From the NCBI RefSeq assembly GCF_901000735.1, contig NC_081547.1:4030001-4094000 (forward strand): a stretch of DNA of 64,000 nucleotides, given 5' to 3'. The notes below the pieces were generated by a model, which was given only the letters and a program-made list of their open reading frames with translations, ran no database searches and was not told the origin of the DNA. Source of the DNA: Corylus avellana. Lineage: Eukaryota; Streptophyta; Magnoliopsida; Fagales; Betulaceae. How positions within the stretch are numbered: the stretch's first letter is position 1; each line of letters begins with the position of its first letter. Below, one piece after another: positions 1-9,652 of the stretch. Made by a program: the position numbers and the translations under genes.

Positions 1-430
1 ATAGCTTGTAACTTTTCTACGCACTTTTATGTAAAAGACCTCAAATTTATAATTGGTGTGATCTGTGTTTCGTTGGATGGCATTGAACACATTGAATTTT
101 TTTGGTTTTTTTTTATGGGAATGAACTCTTTGATAAAGGGTTGATCGATCTCCATTTAATACAGAAAAAAAAAAAAAAAGGTTCCCCCAAGACTTTACTC
201 TGGTCTTCTCTGAGATCTTCACGTCACACCTTGTTGCTCACTTGCATGGTTCCGCCACGTATAGCCTTAATGCCCTTTTCTCTCCTCCATCTCTCATAGA
301 TCCGATTTCCTTTGCATGTGTCAACCTCTAGACTTCCACCATATTCTACCTCTCCTCGTAGACTTACATCGCTTTCTCTCCTCTTAAATCCCAATTCTAC
401 CACCCTTTCTGCTCTTGGCACCGGACAAAA
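1..430 (+). other. 3' flank of an SDR gene lying upstream of the window
   Basis: No gene is seen here. The stretch matches 12391-12826, the 3' flank of the SDR gene at 9653-12351, almost base for base, including the A-rich tract near 165-180 and the CT-rich block at 270-410. It is therefore probably the downstream flank of another SDR copy ending just before the window. The match stops near 430, where sequence like the last SDR intron begins, so this point is a duplication junction. Confidence 0.75.
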
Positions 431-621
431 AAACGTAACACACTCCTCCTCCTCCTATATAGAAATAAATTGTTGGCAAATTGGATAGAAATTTGCTTGA
501 ATTTGAAACCAGAGGATCCTGCTTGTTTTGGTTAATTTATGTTAGTTTTTCTTGTCAACACTTTCTGGCCCCAAAAGCTAAAAACTAGAGGATCCTGCTT
601 GTTTTGTTGATGTTGTTTCAG

Positions 622-1000
622 AACATACCAAACGAATGGGCTAAAAGAGTGCTGGGTGATGCTGAAAACCTGACAGAAGAGAAAGTGGATGAGGTATTGA
701 AGGAGTTTATAAAAGATTTCAAAGAAGGGTCGGTGGAAGCCAAAAAGTGGCCTACTTTTCTTTCTGCCTATATGCTCTCGAAAGCAGCCATGAATGCCCA
801 CACAAGAATTCTAGCCAAAAAATACCCAAATTTCTGCATCAACTGTGTCTGCCCTGGCTTTGTCAAAACATATATGAATGGCAACGCTGGTGTCTTGACT
901 CTTGCCTGTCGAAGAGGGTAGTGCGAGTCCTGTCAGGTTAGCCCTCCTGCCCGATGGCAGTCCTTCTGGCCTCTTTTATGTTCGCCAAAAGGTGTCTTCT
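622..1000 (+). pseudogene. SDR terminal-exon fragment (broken)
   Basis: This is only the last exon of an SDR gene, preceded by intron-like sequence (433-621) matching the last intron of the gene at 9653-12351. It opens after TTTCAG at 621 with [20 protein letters not shown] and keeps the active-site YxxxK (YMLSK). No earlier exons lie upstream; what is there is another copy's 3' flank. Relative to 12241-12260 there is a 7-base insertion (ACTCTTG) near 898, which shifts the frame to a stop at 919-921. The conserved KTDIN is KTYMN here. An orphan, frameshifted copy is the best reading. Use as an alternative last exon of a gene outside the window is possible but less likely. Confidence 0.85.
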
Positions 1001-1009
1001 TTCTGATTG

Positions 1010-2239
1010 AAGAATGAAGACAAAACCACTATACAGATTGATGATAAAACTTATAACTTAGAACTTTTCTACTTCTTTATGTAAAAGATCTCGAATTATA
1101 ATTGGAGTGATCCATGTTCCATTTGCTATTACTGTACTACTTCTTTGTATGGCATTGAACACTTTGAAGTAGAAAAGTCAGCTTAAAATCAAAATTTAAT
1201 GACTCGGTTATGCAAAAGTAAGCATTTTATAGACCATTAAATTTAAAATAAAGGGTCATGATTTCGTAACATGAGATTCTTCAATTTTAAGTAATTGGAG
1301 AAAATCTCAATCCAATTATACACCACTTGGCACTGTACAGAAAAAACATGTTTTGTCACTAATCATATTAAAAAATGATATAAAAAACACATGATATTAA
1401 AAATTAATAATAATAATAATAATTTTTAAATGTTAAGGAATATGTATCATTTTTAAAAATTGTGTTGGAGAAAAAAAAATTTGGACATAAAATGCTCGCA
1501 AATCTTACAGCCTAACCTTTAAAAAGCAACATGTCTTCTTAGAAGCAAATGTTTTTTTTTTTAGTACTATAAAAAAGGCACATATCATTAAAAAGACATG
1601 TGCTTGCTGAGTTCTAAAAGTTCATCCTTCTCAATTAGGAAAATTCTGTCAAATAAATAAATAAATAAAACTTTTCCATTTTCCATAGTTTCATTCATTC
1701 TTAACCGGTTATCTTTAATCTTGTCCACAATCATTAACCAATGGTCTCAATTTGAAGTTTCAAAGCAAAAACCATTCAATCTTCAATTTTGTCCATGCGT
1801 TGTGTTGAACAATAAGGGGAGACACCATTGTTTAACCCATCAAATCATGGGGCCCCTTTACAATACTTTTGTAGTTTTTTTTTTATCGGTTAGAAAAATT
1901 TTGAATGGGACACGAGCACGACGACAAAAGCTAGTGGGAGTTGTTCATAATCATGTCCATAAAGTCATGGGCATGTTCAGTTTTCGTGCATTAAAATATT
2001 AAAAAAAAAAACTTCCTGCACGGCGTGCTAAGCATGCCATCACGACTCCCACAAGTAAAAAGACTCTACATGCGTCATCATACACGTCTCTAATTTCTTG
2101 AAACGAACAGCAACATTTCCTCCGCTTCTCAAGGATAATGTTAGAAGATCAGCTAAAAGACTAAGAGCTCTCTAACAGAAACCAACTGATAATATTCCTT
2201 GTTTCACTTATCATAAAAGAATCCTCAGATTCATCATCA
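1010..2239. other. AT-rich spacer and promoter of the first complete SDR gene
   Basis: No coding potential is seen. Bases 1360-1480 match 12850-12960, and 1680-2239 match 13070-13640, the upstream region of the near-identical SDR gene. The segment of about 430-1350 has no counterpart in that second block. The proximal region holds a CACTTATCATAAAAGA motif about 30 bp before the ATG that recurs in front of other copies, and a short TA repeat follows in intron 1 (2296-2311). Confidence 0.6.
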
Positions 2240-3549
2240 ATGGCAGGAGCCACAAACAGGTACTTTGCTTCTTCCTATTTAAGCATGACACCCATATATA
2301 TATATATATATTTTTTTTTTTCTCTCTTTTCATTCGTTTTAATCTTTTTCTTCTTCTTTTTTTCCCAGGTGTGCAGTTGTGACAGGATCAAATAAGGGGA
2401 TTGGGTTTGGAATATGCAGGCAGCTGGCCTCAATTGGGGTCGTGACGGTGTTAACTGCTAGAGATGAGAAAAGGGGCCTTGAAGCTTTTGAAAAGCTCAA
2501 AGAATCTGGACTATCTGAGTATGTTGTATTTCATCAGCTTGATTTGGCTGACCCTGTTAGCATAGCTTCTCTCGCAGATTTCATCAAAACCAAATATGGG
2601 AAGCTTGATATATTGGTACGATTCAAAATCTTAATATCCATGATTTTGTTTTTTGGTGAATTTTCAAGACACAATAAATGATGACAAATGTTAAAATTCT
2701 ATGCAGATTAACAATGCCGGGATTATTGGAGCTATAACAGATGGTGATGCTTTGGCAGCTTCTGGCGCTGGTAAGGTAAGTTTTGTCCATATTATATCTT
2801 TTTTCTTGGGTAATTACATTTCAGTGGTAAGATTCCTTTTACGTAAATTACATTGTCTGATTGATACAGGGAGGTGATGAATCCAAAATCGATTGGAGTA
2901 AAATAATGACTCAAACTTATGAGTTAGCTGACGAGTGCCTAAAAACAAACTACTATGGCACCAAAAGAGTGACTGAGGCACTACTTCCTCTCCTTCAACT
3001 ATCCGTTTCACCAAGGATTGTCAATGTTACCTCTTACTTTGGACAGTTAAAGGTATACGAAACTGCTACAAATATATTTCTAAACAAACTGGAGGGGTTT
3101 AAATTACTTTTTAGTAGATGTCGAGTTTTGTTGTTTTCAAATTAAATTGTCTTGTTGTGCTGTTTTAGAAAATACCAAATGAATGGGCTAAAGGAGTGCT
3201 AGGTGATGCTGAAAGCCTTACGGAAGAAAGAGTAGATGAGGTATTGAGTGAATTTTTGAAAGATTTTAAAGAGGATTCCTTGGAAACCAAAGGCTGGCCT
3301 GGTTATTTCTCTGCCTATATAGTTTCAAAAGCAGCTCTAAATGCCTACACAAGAATTGTGGCAAAAAAGTACCCATCTTTTCGCATCAACTGCCTTTGTC
3401 CTGGCTATGTCAAAACAGATATAAATCACAACCAAGGCTTGTTCACGATTGAGGAAGGTGCTGAAAATGTTGTAAGATTAGCGATACTGCCTAACGATGG
3501 TCCTTCTGGCCTCTTCTTTCATCGGAATGAAGTTTCAACTTTTGATTAA
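2240..3549 (+). CDS. Short-chain dehydrogenase/reductase, (+)-neomenthol dehydrogenase-like, copy B
   Basis: NADPH-dependent carbonyl reductase of the monomeric plant SDR group related to (+)-neomenthol dehydrogenase, salutaridine reductase and human CBR1; substrate unknown, probably cytosolic. Exons are 2240-2259, 2369-2615, 2707-2775, 2870-3052 and 3169-3549, giving 299 aa, the usual length. Visible features: cofactor motif TGSNKGIG (12-19), NNAG (91-94), catalytic Asn in KTNYYG (139), Ser in NVTS (167), and YIVSK (Tyr223, Lys227). The helix insertion before the active-site Tyr (about 175-220, [11 protein letters not shown]...) is typical of the monomeric group. The ATG is the first in the transcript region and is shared by all copies. 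It is nearly identical to the gene at 13641-14968, apart from changes in exon 4 such as NVTSYF for NVSSSM. The family assignment is firm; the substrate cannot be read from sequence. Confidence 0.93.
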
Positions 3550-5341
3550 ATATCATTCAATTCTATAGCCTCTTATCAAAATAAATAAAGAAGCGAGTCA
3601 TCTTGATAGAGAGAAATGTATTGCATCAATATCAAATGAGTGTGCACTTTTCCTTGCATCTGATTCTCAATGTGTAATAGGTTACTTGAAGACCAATGTG
3701 TATCTTTAATGTCATATAGTGTCTATGCTTTAAGCATGTTTTTCACTTCATGTGTGTCATGTCAAATATATGCTTCTTCTTAATGCTACTTTTAAGAATG
3801 TTTCAGTTTGTGCTAAGTTTCTTGGGCAAGGCAATTAGAATATTAATTAAATAATTATTTTTTATTAGGACAATCAGTGATTTGACATGATATAAGAGCA
3901 ATGGTCTTAGCTCAAACATTATTTCTATCAATTTACTTCTCATTTCAATTAAGTATTTCACATATTGAGTCGTTTTATGTATTTGGTTGCCCTCTACATT
4001 GTCATCGCTCTTTATGCAACGTCATTTTTTCGCCCCACTGAAGAATGTTATGGGCCTAAATAATAAAAAAATAAAAAATAAAGATAAACAAGCCTTTTCT
4101 AGGAGTAACCCTCCAAAATTTCTCACGAAATTGACAGGAATCAAAGTCTGTAGTTTTTCATTAGCTAGGCAATACTTATATATATTCTTAAAATAAATAA
4201 CTCCATATTAGCTCCACAGCGCCTAGTTGCACACATTAACTCCATTAATTGAACATAAACAACCCTTAGACAAAGACAAATGGAGGATTCTAAATAAAAC
4301 ACCTATTATCAAACCTATTGCACCAATTTCCTTGTTGATAGAAATTTCCTACAAATTAGCCGTAAGAGCACAGTCTTTAAAAATGACATGTGCTTTAAGC
4401 ATGTGAGAAGCTTTCTTATTAATAATATTAAAAATAGCATGTAAAAAGTACTTGCTATTAAAAAAAAATTATGTGATTCAAAAATCACTTTTTAAGAGGC
4501 CTAGTCCCAAAAAATATATATATTTGTCCATATTTTCATTAATTGCTTATCTGGTTATCTATAATCTTGTCCATATTTTAGTTTGCGTGTTCCTCAATAG
4601 ACCAATGGTCTCAATTTGACGTTGCAAAGCAAAATTCAATTAATTTTCTAGAAACGTTATATTTTTTAAATTTTTTTCTCTGAAAGTCCGCTCCCAAATA
4701 ATGTGTTACTATTCTATAAATCGATGACACATTTTCTTTCAAAATAATAATCTTATATGATGATGACATCATTTGAAAACTAAATTTTATAAAAACAATT
4801 TGAAAAGTGTGGCTCTTCTTATCATTTTTTAATCTTGTCCATAAGTTGAACAGAAGGGAGGAGCCAATGGTTCATCCATCAAATCATGGGCCCCTTTAGT
4901 TTGACTTTTCAAATTATCTTTAATTTTCGACTCTTACGTAATCTTTTTCTTTTTTTTTAATTAATGATATCCGTTTTATGAGGCATGACTCACCGCTAAT
5001 TAAACTATTTTTTAAGAATTATTGAGCTATCTCTTGAGGACGAATTCTACAAAACCCATAAGAGAATAATTAGCACACCCAATATAAATAAGAGAAAATT
5101 GAAGTTCAAGAAATTGAATCTGAACCATTGATTGGCAACTGCAGGGAGGAAATTGGAGTTATAGACCGTAAGATACCAAAAGTGTTGACTGTTTTGATTC
5201 TCTCTCTCTCAAAGGGTAAAAGTGTGCTGCAGCTTTCAAAGTCAACTTTACTCTAAAATCGATATCTGGAAAACCCATTTGCCTTGCTCCCACTTTGCAT
5301 CTCGTTTCACTTATCATAAAAGAGCCCAAGTTTCATCATCA
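3550..5341. other. Spacer and promoter between SDR copies B and C
   Basis: No gene is supported. Up to about 4730 it matches 14969-15790, the 3' flank of the duplicate gene, apart from indels. From 4535 to 4900 it carries another copy of the upstream motif block (ACCAATGGTCTCAATTTGA and the sequence after it) that also occurs at 1735, 13115 and 15663. Near 4975-5040 is a decayed copy of the repeat seen at 54181-54300. The short open frame at 3987-4196 looks random. Confidence 0.55.
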
Positions 5342-7141
5342 ATGGCAGGAGCGACAATTAACAGGTACTTTGCTTCTTCTTATTTCACGGTGTTTACGTA
5401 GAGGCATGACGCCCACTTTTGTTTTTTCAGGTGTGCAGTTGTGACAGGGTCAAATAAGGGGATTGGGTTTGGAATATGCAGGCAACTGGCCTCGATTGGG
5501 GTCGTGACGGTGTTAACTGCTAGAGATGAGAAAAGGGGCCTTGAAGCTGTTGAAAAGCTCAAAGAATCAGGGCTATCTGAGTATGTGGTATTTCATCAGC
5601 TTGATGTGGCTGACCCTGTTAGCATAGCTTCTTTCGCAGATTTCATCAACACCAAATATGGGAAGCTTGATATATTGGTATGATTCAAAGTCAACTTACT
5701 AAAAATCTTTTCATTCCTCTGTTTTCTGTATTTTCTGTACTTGTGCGATGAAATGAGAATTTGATCAATTACCTCCTCTTTTTTTTTTTTTTTTTTGGTT
5801 AGTGGTATAGAATATTTAGAAATAATTAATGAGTTTTCTCCTTCACGATTCTGGTTTTTGTTGAATTTATAAAACTAAAAGAATGATGACAATTGGCAAA
5901 CGTTAAAGTTCCATATCTGCAGGTCAACAATGCGGGGATTTCTGGAGGTATAGTAGATGGTGATGCTTTAGCAGCTTCTGGCATTGGTAAGGTAAGTTTT
6001 GTAAATATTATCCTTTTTTTCTTTGGTTAATTACATTTCATTCCTTCATTTAATCACTGGTTATTTTAAAAGTTTAAGCCAATAAGCAAAAGTGAATTAG
6101 TTAATATTCTACTAGTGCTCCTCACATGGGAGCTCAACTCTTCCTCAATAAATGAATCATAATGTGTGGATTATTTAATTAATTGGAAAGTAAACTATAG
6201 AGCCAAAATTTGGACTCATGACTTTTGCTCCGATACTATATTAAATCATTGATTATCCAAAAAGCTTAAGCTGATAGGAAAGTAAATAAAATATTAAATT
6301 TACTATTTCATATTAACTTAAGTTTTTGGGATAACAAATGATTTAACATAGTACAAAAAGAAAGGTCGTACATTTCAATATAGAAAGAAAATCCATGTAG
6401 AATTGTTTTAGCCTCAGAGTACTTAGTTCACTTAAGAGGCAAGAGGATAAAGTTTAATCTGATTGATACAGGAAGGTGAGAATGCCAAAATCGATTGGAG
6501 TAAAATAGTAACTCAAACTTATGAGTTAGCTGAAGAGTGCATAAAAACAAACTACTATGGCACCAAAAGATTGACTGAAGCATTGCTTCCCCTCCTTCAG
6601 TTATCCGATTCACCAAATATTGTCAATGTTTCCTCTTCCATGGGGCAGTTAAAGGTATGAAACTACTACAAATAAATTTTCTAAACAAACTGGATGGATT
6701 TTACTTTCTAATAGATGTCAAGTTTTTGTTTTCAAATTAAATTGTCTTGTTGTGCTGTTTTAGAAAATACCAAATGAATGGGCTCAAGGAGTGTTGGGCG
6801 ATACAGAAAACCTTACAGAAGAAAGAGTGGATGAGGTATTGAGTAAATTTTTGAAAGATTTTAAAGAGGGTTCCTTGGAAGCCAAAGGGTGGTCTTGTCT
6901 TCTGCCTGCCTATAGAGTTTCAAAAGCTGCTCTAAATACCTACACAAGAATCGTGGCCAAGAATTATCCATCCTTCCGTGTCAATTGCCTTTGCCCTGGC
7001 TTGGTCAAGACAGATGCAAACACTGCTGGAATCTTGACGATTGATGAAGGTGCTGAAAGTGTTGTAAGGTTAGCGCTACTATCCAGCGATGGTCCTTCTG
7101 GCCTCTTCTTTGATCGGAATGAGGTGTCGAGTTTTGTTTAA
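5342..7141 (+). CDS. Short-chain dehydrogenase/reductase, (+)-neomenthol dehydrogenase-like, copy C
   Basis: Same SDR group as its neighbours. Exons are 5342-5364, 5431-5677, 5923-5991, 6472-6654 and 6764-7141, giving 299 aa. Exon 1 is three bases longer than in the other copies (MAGATINRC), so motifs shift by one: TGSNKGIG at 13-20, NNAG at 92-95, NVSS with the catalytic Ser at 168, and YRVSK (Tyr224, Lys228). The C-terminal half has diverged from copies B and E (KTDANTAG for KTDINHNQG), which may alter the substrate pocket. Intron 3 (5992-6471) is enlarged by a dispersed repeat. All splice sites are GT-AG and the frame is intact. Confidence 0.93.
6055..6300. repeat. Dispersed repeat in intron 3 of SDR copy C
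   Basis: This stretch is absent from the same intron of the paralogues. Its wording (about 6060-6290: a run of short words around 'gatactatattaaatca', 'aagcttaagctgatagg') recurs in diverged, inverted form at about 19975-20130. That makes it a dispersed repeat of unknown class. No ends or target duplications were recognised. Confidence 0.4.
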
Positions 7142-7440
7142 ATATCATCCATTTCTCCTGCCTCTTGGCAAAGAAATAAAGAAGCTTGTCATCTTGATAG
7201 AGAGAAATATATGTATTACATGAATGAGTGTGCACTTTACCATGCATTTGATTCTCATTGTGTAAGCAAGTTTTTCACTTCATGTATGTCATGTCATATA
7301 TATACTTTTTCTTGAAGCAACTTTTAAGAATGTTTCTGTTTGTGCGGAGTCTTTTGGGATAGGCCACTAGAATAATCGGTGGAGATTTGTGAACAAACCA
7401 CAGGGCTGGTTGTTGGAATATTAAATAAATAAATAATTAT
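7142..7440. other. 3' flank of SDR copy C
   Basis: AT-rich, related to the 3' flanks of the other SDR copies (for example the 'gagtgtgcacttt' and 'cttcatgt' words also present at 3640-3760 and 15055-15180). No gene is seen. Confidence 0.6.
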
Positions 7441-7459
7441 TTTTTATTAGTTTAACCGA

Positions 7460-7681
7460 TCCTCCATACCTTATACTAACCCACCTACTATTAATTTGCT
7501 GGTCAGGGATTGTGGGCCAACAAAGCATACGGACCCCAGCAACAATGCCCTCCAGAGTAGAGCTCCAACCATTGTGGGTTAGAAGCCCACCACTGCCTGA
7601 TGGGCTAAGAGGAGCCCAATACACCAAAAAGCCCCTTTCTTCGGCGTGCCAAAACTCCCACAACTGACCACGTGCCATCAT
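7460..7681 (-). pseudogene. UDP-glycosyltransferase (UGT) PSPG-box relic
   Basis: Read on the minus strand this encodes a degenerate plant secondary-product glycosyltransferase box: WAPLSPSGSGG, then LLTHNGWSSTLEGI, AGVRMLCWP and DQQINSRWVS. The HNGW.STLE, CWP and DQQ.N core is diagnostic of family 1 UGTs, which join a sugar from a UDP-sugar to small molecules. The stretch after WAP, normally Q..VL.H..VGGF, is replaced or shortened, and the sequence after WVS loses similarity at once. No N-terminal acceptor domain lies nearby. It is a decayed fragment from an inserted or deleted UGT gene, not a working enzyme. Confidence 0.85.
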
Positions 7682-9030
7682 CCTCGTACTCCCCCACTCT
7701 TAACGGTTATAAATCCAACCACGTCATGCAACTGCATGCAGTCCCGCTAATTCGCATAAATTATTGAGCACGAGACGTCATCGCCGCCGGCTAAGCTTCA
7801 GAGTTCAGAAGATGACAAGAAGGCTTGAGGAGTTATCGAGTGATTATCCTTATTATTCTGTTCACACGACTTCAAAGAGGTAAAAAGATCCAACCTTCAA
7901 ACAAAAATACTAATACTAAATACTACTATTTCTGCCTTGTCAAGTTCATGGGTGAAATTTTCTTGGGCTTTTATTTACTTATTATTTTTTTTTGGGGGGG
8001 GGAGGGTGGGTGAAGGTCAAGTGGGCTTGAGTTGGTCCAAGAATTTTAAATCCTCTTTTGCCAATCAAGCTAACCGTGCCGGGCAACTCATTTAAGCGGC
8101 TTGATATAATAATTAGTGTTGAAAACTTTTTATATGATTTGCGAATTTGATATGAATTCAATTTGAAATTAGTTAGTTAAGGTTGAAGTGTTTCACCGGT
8201 TTAATTAAATTGATAGGTTTATAGTCAACTTATATAGTCTTGTATTTAACCTTAATATGATTTGAACTTGATGATATTTAAGGTGTATTATTTTTTATAT
8301 GACTCACAAATTCAATATAAAATTAAATTGATTAAGATTAATTTATATAGTTTTCACATGTATTTGTTAGGAAATTAGGACGCCGCTAATTCTTTTTGAC
8401 AGGATATTGGGATTCAATTTGTCAAGAAAACAACAACACAATAAAATATAAAGGCACAAGACAAGAATTTATACGTGGTTCGACTAATACTGCCTACGTC
8501 CACAGAACACACCAGATATTTTTATATCACTTTGAATAAACTACAATTATGAATCAGCAGATTTCACTCACACAGTGTATCTCACACACTCTTGTGTTTT
8601 GCTCACTCTCTCAGAAAAACACTACTATTGTATTTTTCTTGCTCTTTTATGAAAGCACTCTCACTTTCTTTTAAGAAGCTCTCGTTGGTGTCTTATTTGC
8701 AAGTGGCCTTCCATTTTGTTATATAGGCAATTTCCTGCACCCATATTTCAAACATTTCGGTCACTTACTCTATAGCATAGCCCACAATTCTCCATTCACA
8801 CCTATTTTTCTTCTTTCATCTAGAAGCCCCCTTATCTATTAGCTTTAATAAAGACAAATGATACAAGGCTTCTTAGAGGAATAAAGACAATCGGCCAAGG
8901 CTTTTAACAAAGCCCATTTTTGTCAAAGATTGCAGCTGCAATTATCTACATGGGAGAAATGTGATGGGTAATGAGAGTGAACCCAATTGTGAGCCACACT
9001 TTGCCAACAGTATTATCACCTCAAAAGAAG
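7682..9030. other. Spacer with dispersed-repeat sequence
   Basis: No gene is supported. 8090-8370 is AT-rich with many near-repeats of 'aattaagtt'-type words. 8375-8960 begins with a block reading TACGTGGTTCGACTAATAC followed by GCCTACGTCCAC, a phrase I associate with dispersed plant repeats, so a decayed mobile element is likely. I could not define its ends or class. Confidence 0.4.
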
Positions 9031-9031
9031 A

Positions 9032-9283
9032 TATGTTTGGCAATAGGCCGGGTCGGCATTGTAGCTGGAACGACACTGTTTCAACTACAGTGCCAGCAGT
9101 AAAAATTGACTTTTTGCTTAATTTTTTTTTTTTTTTTAAAAAAAAGCCAGCCACCCCTTTCTCATCATTTTTCTTTTTTTTTTTAATATTTTACTTAAAA
9201 AAAAAAAAAATTAAGCAAAAGTCAATTTTTACTGCTGACACTGTAGCTGAAACGGTGCCAACCCCAGCCTGTTGCCAAACATA
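9032..9283. mobile_element. Foldback MITE with arms of about 75-85 bp
   Basis: The left end ATGTTTGGCAATAGGC at 9033 and the right end, which reads ATGTTTGGCAACAGGC on the other strand from 9282, start a long imperfect inverted repeat. It runs inward through GTAGCTGGAACG / GTTTCAGCTACAG and AGCAGTAAAAATTGAC to TTTTTGCTTAA. The arms are about 9033-9121 and 9210-9282, and the centre is T-rich then A-rich. It has no coding capacity. Short length, terminal inverted repeats and an AT-rich core fit a non-autonomous DNA transposon. Target duplication is unclear, so the superfamily is left open. Confidence 0.8.
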
Positions 9284-9315
9284 GCCAAAGAGTTTTGAAG
9301 TCTTCGGGAGTGGTT

Positions 9316-9430
9316 GAGTGCTTGCATGGGTTTACTCACCAACCAAGCCTTATGATGTGATGTGAGTGCTTGCATGGGTTTACTCACCAACCAAGCCTTA
9401 TGATGTGATGTGAGTGCTTGCATGGATCAT
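9316..9430. repeat. 48-bp minisatellite upstream of SDR copy D
   Basis: A 48-bp unit beginning GAGTGCTTGCATGGGTTTAC starts at 9316 and 9364, and a third, truncated unit starts at 9412. The first two units are identical over their length. The array ends about 220 bp before the ATG at 9653, so it lies in or next to the promoter. Confidence 0.9.
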
Positions 9431-9652
9431 GTGATGTGATGTGATTTAACTCGTGCGAATTTTGAACGCATTGAGTTGAATGAATCAAAAAAAGAAGAAA
9501 GTAACTAAACGACAAGGACGTTACAAAAATCTGTTCTGATCCAATTCCAACTCAATTGGTAGGTATAGTAATCCTATGACACAGCTAAAAGCCCAACTTC
9601 ATACTGTTGTACATCACACTTTTTCTCGGATCAAATTCCAAGTCTCATAACC

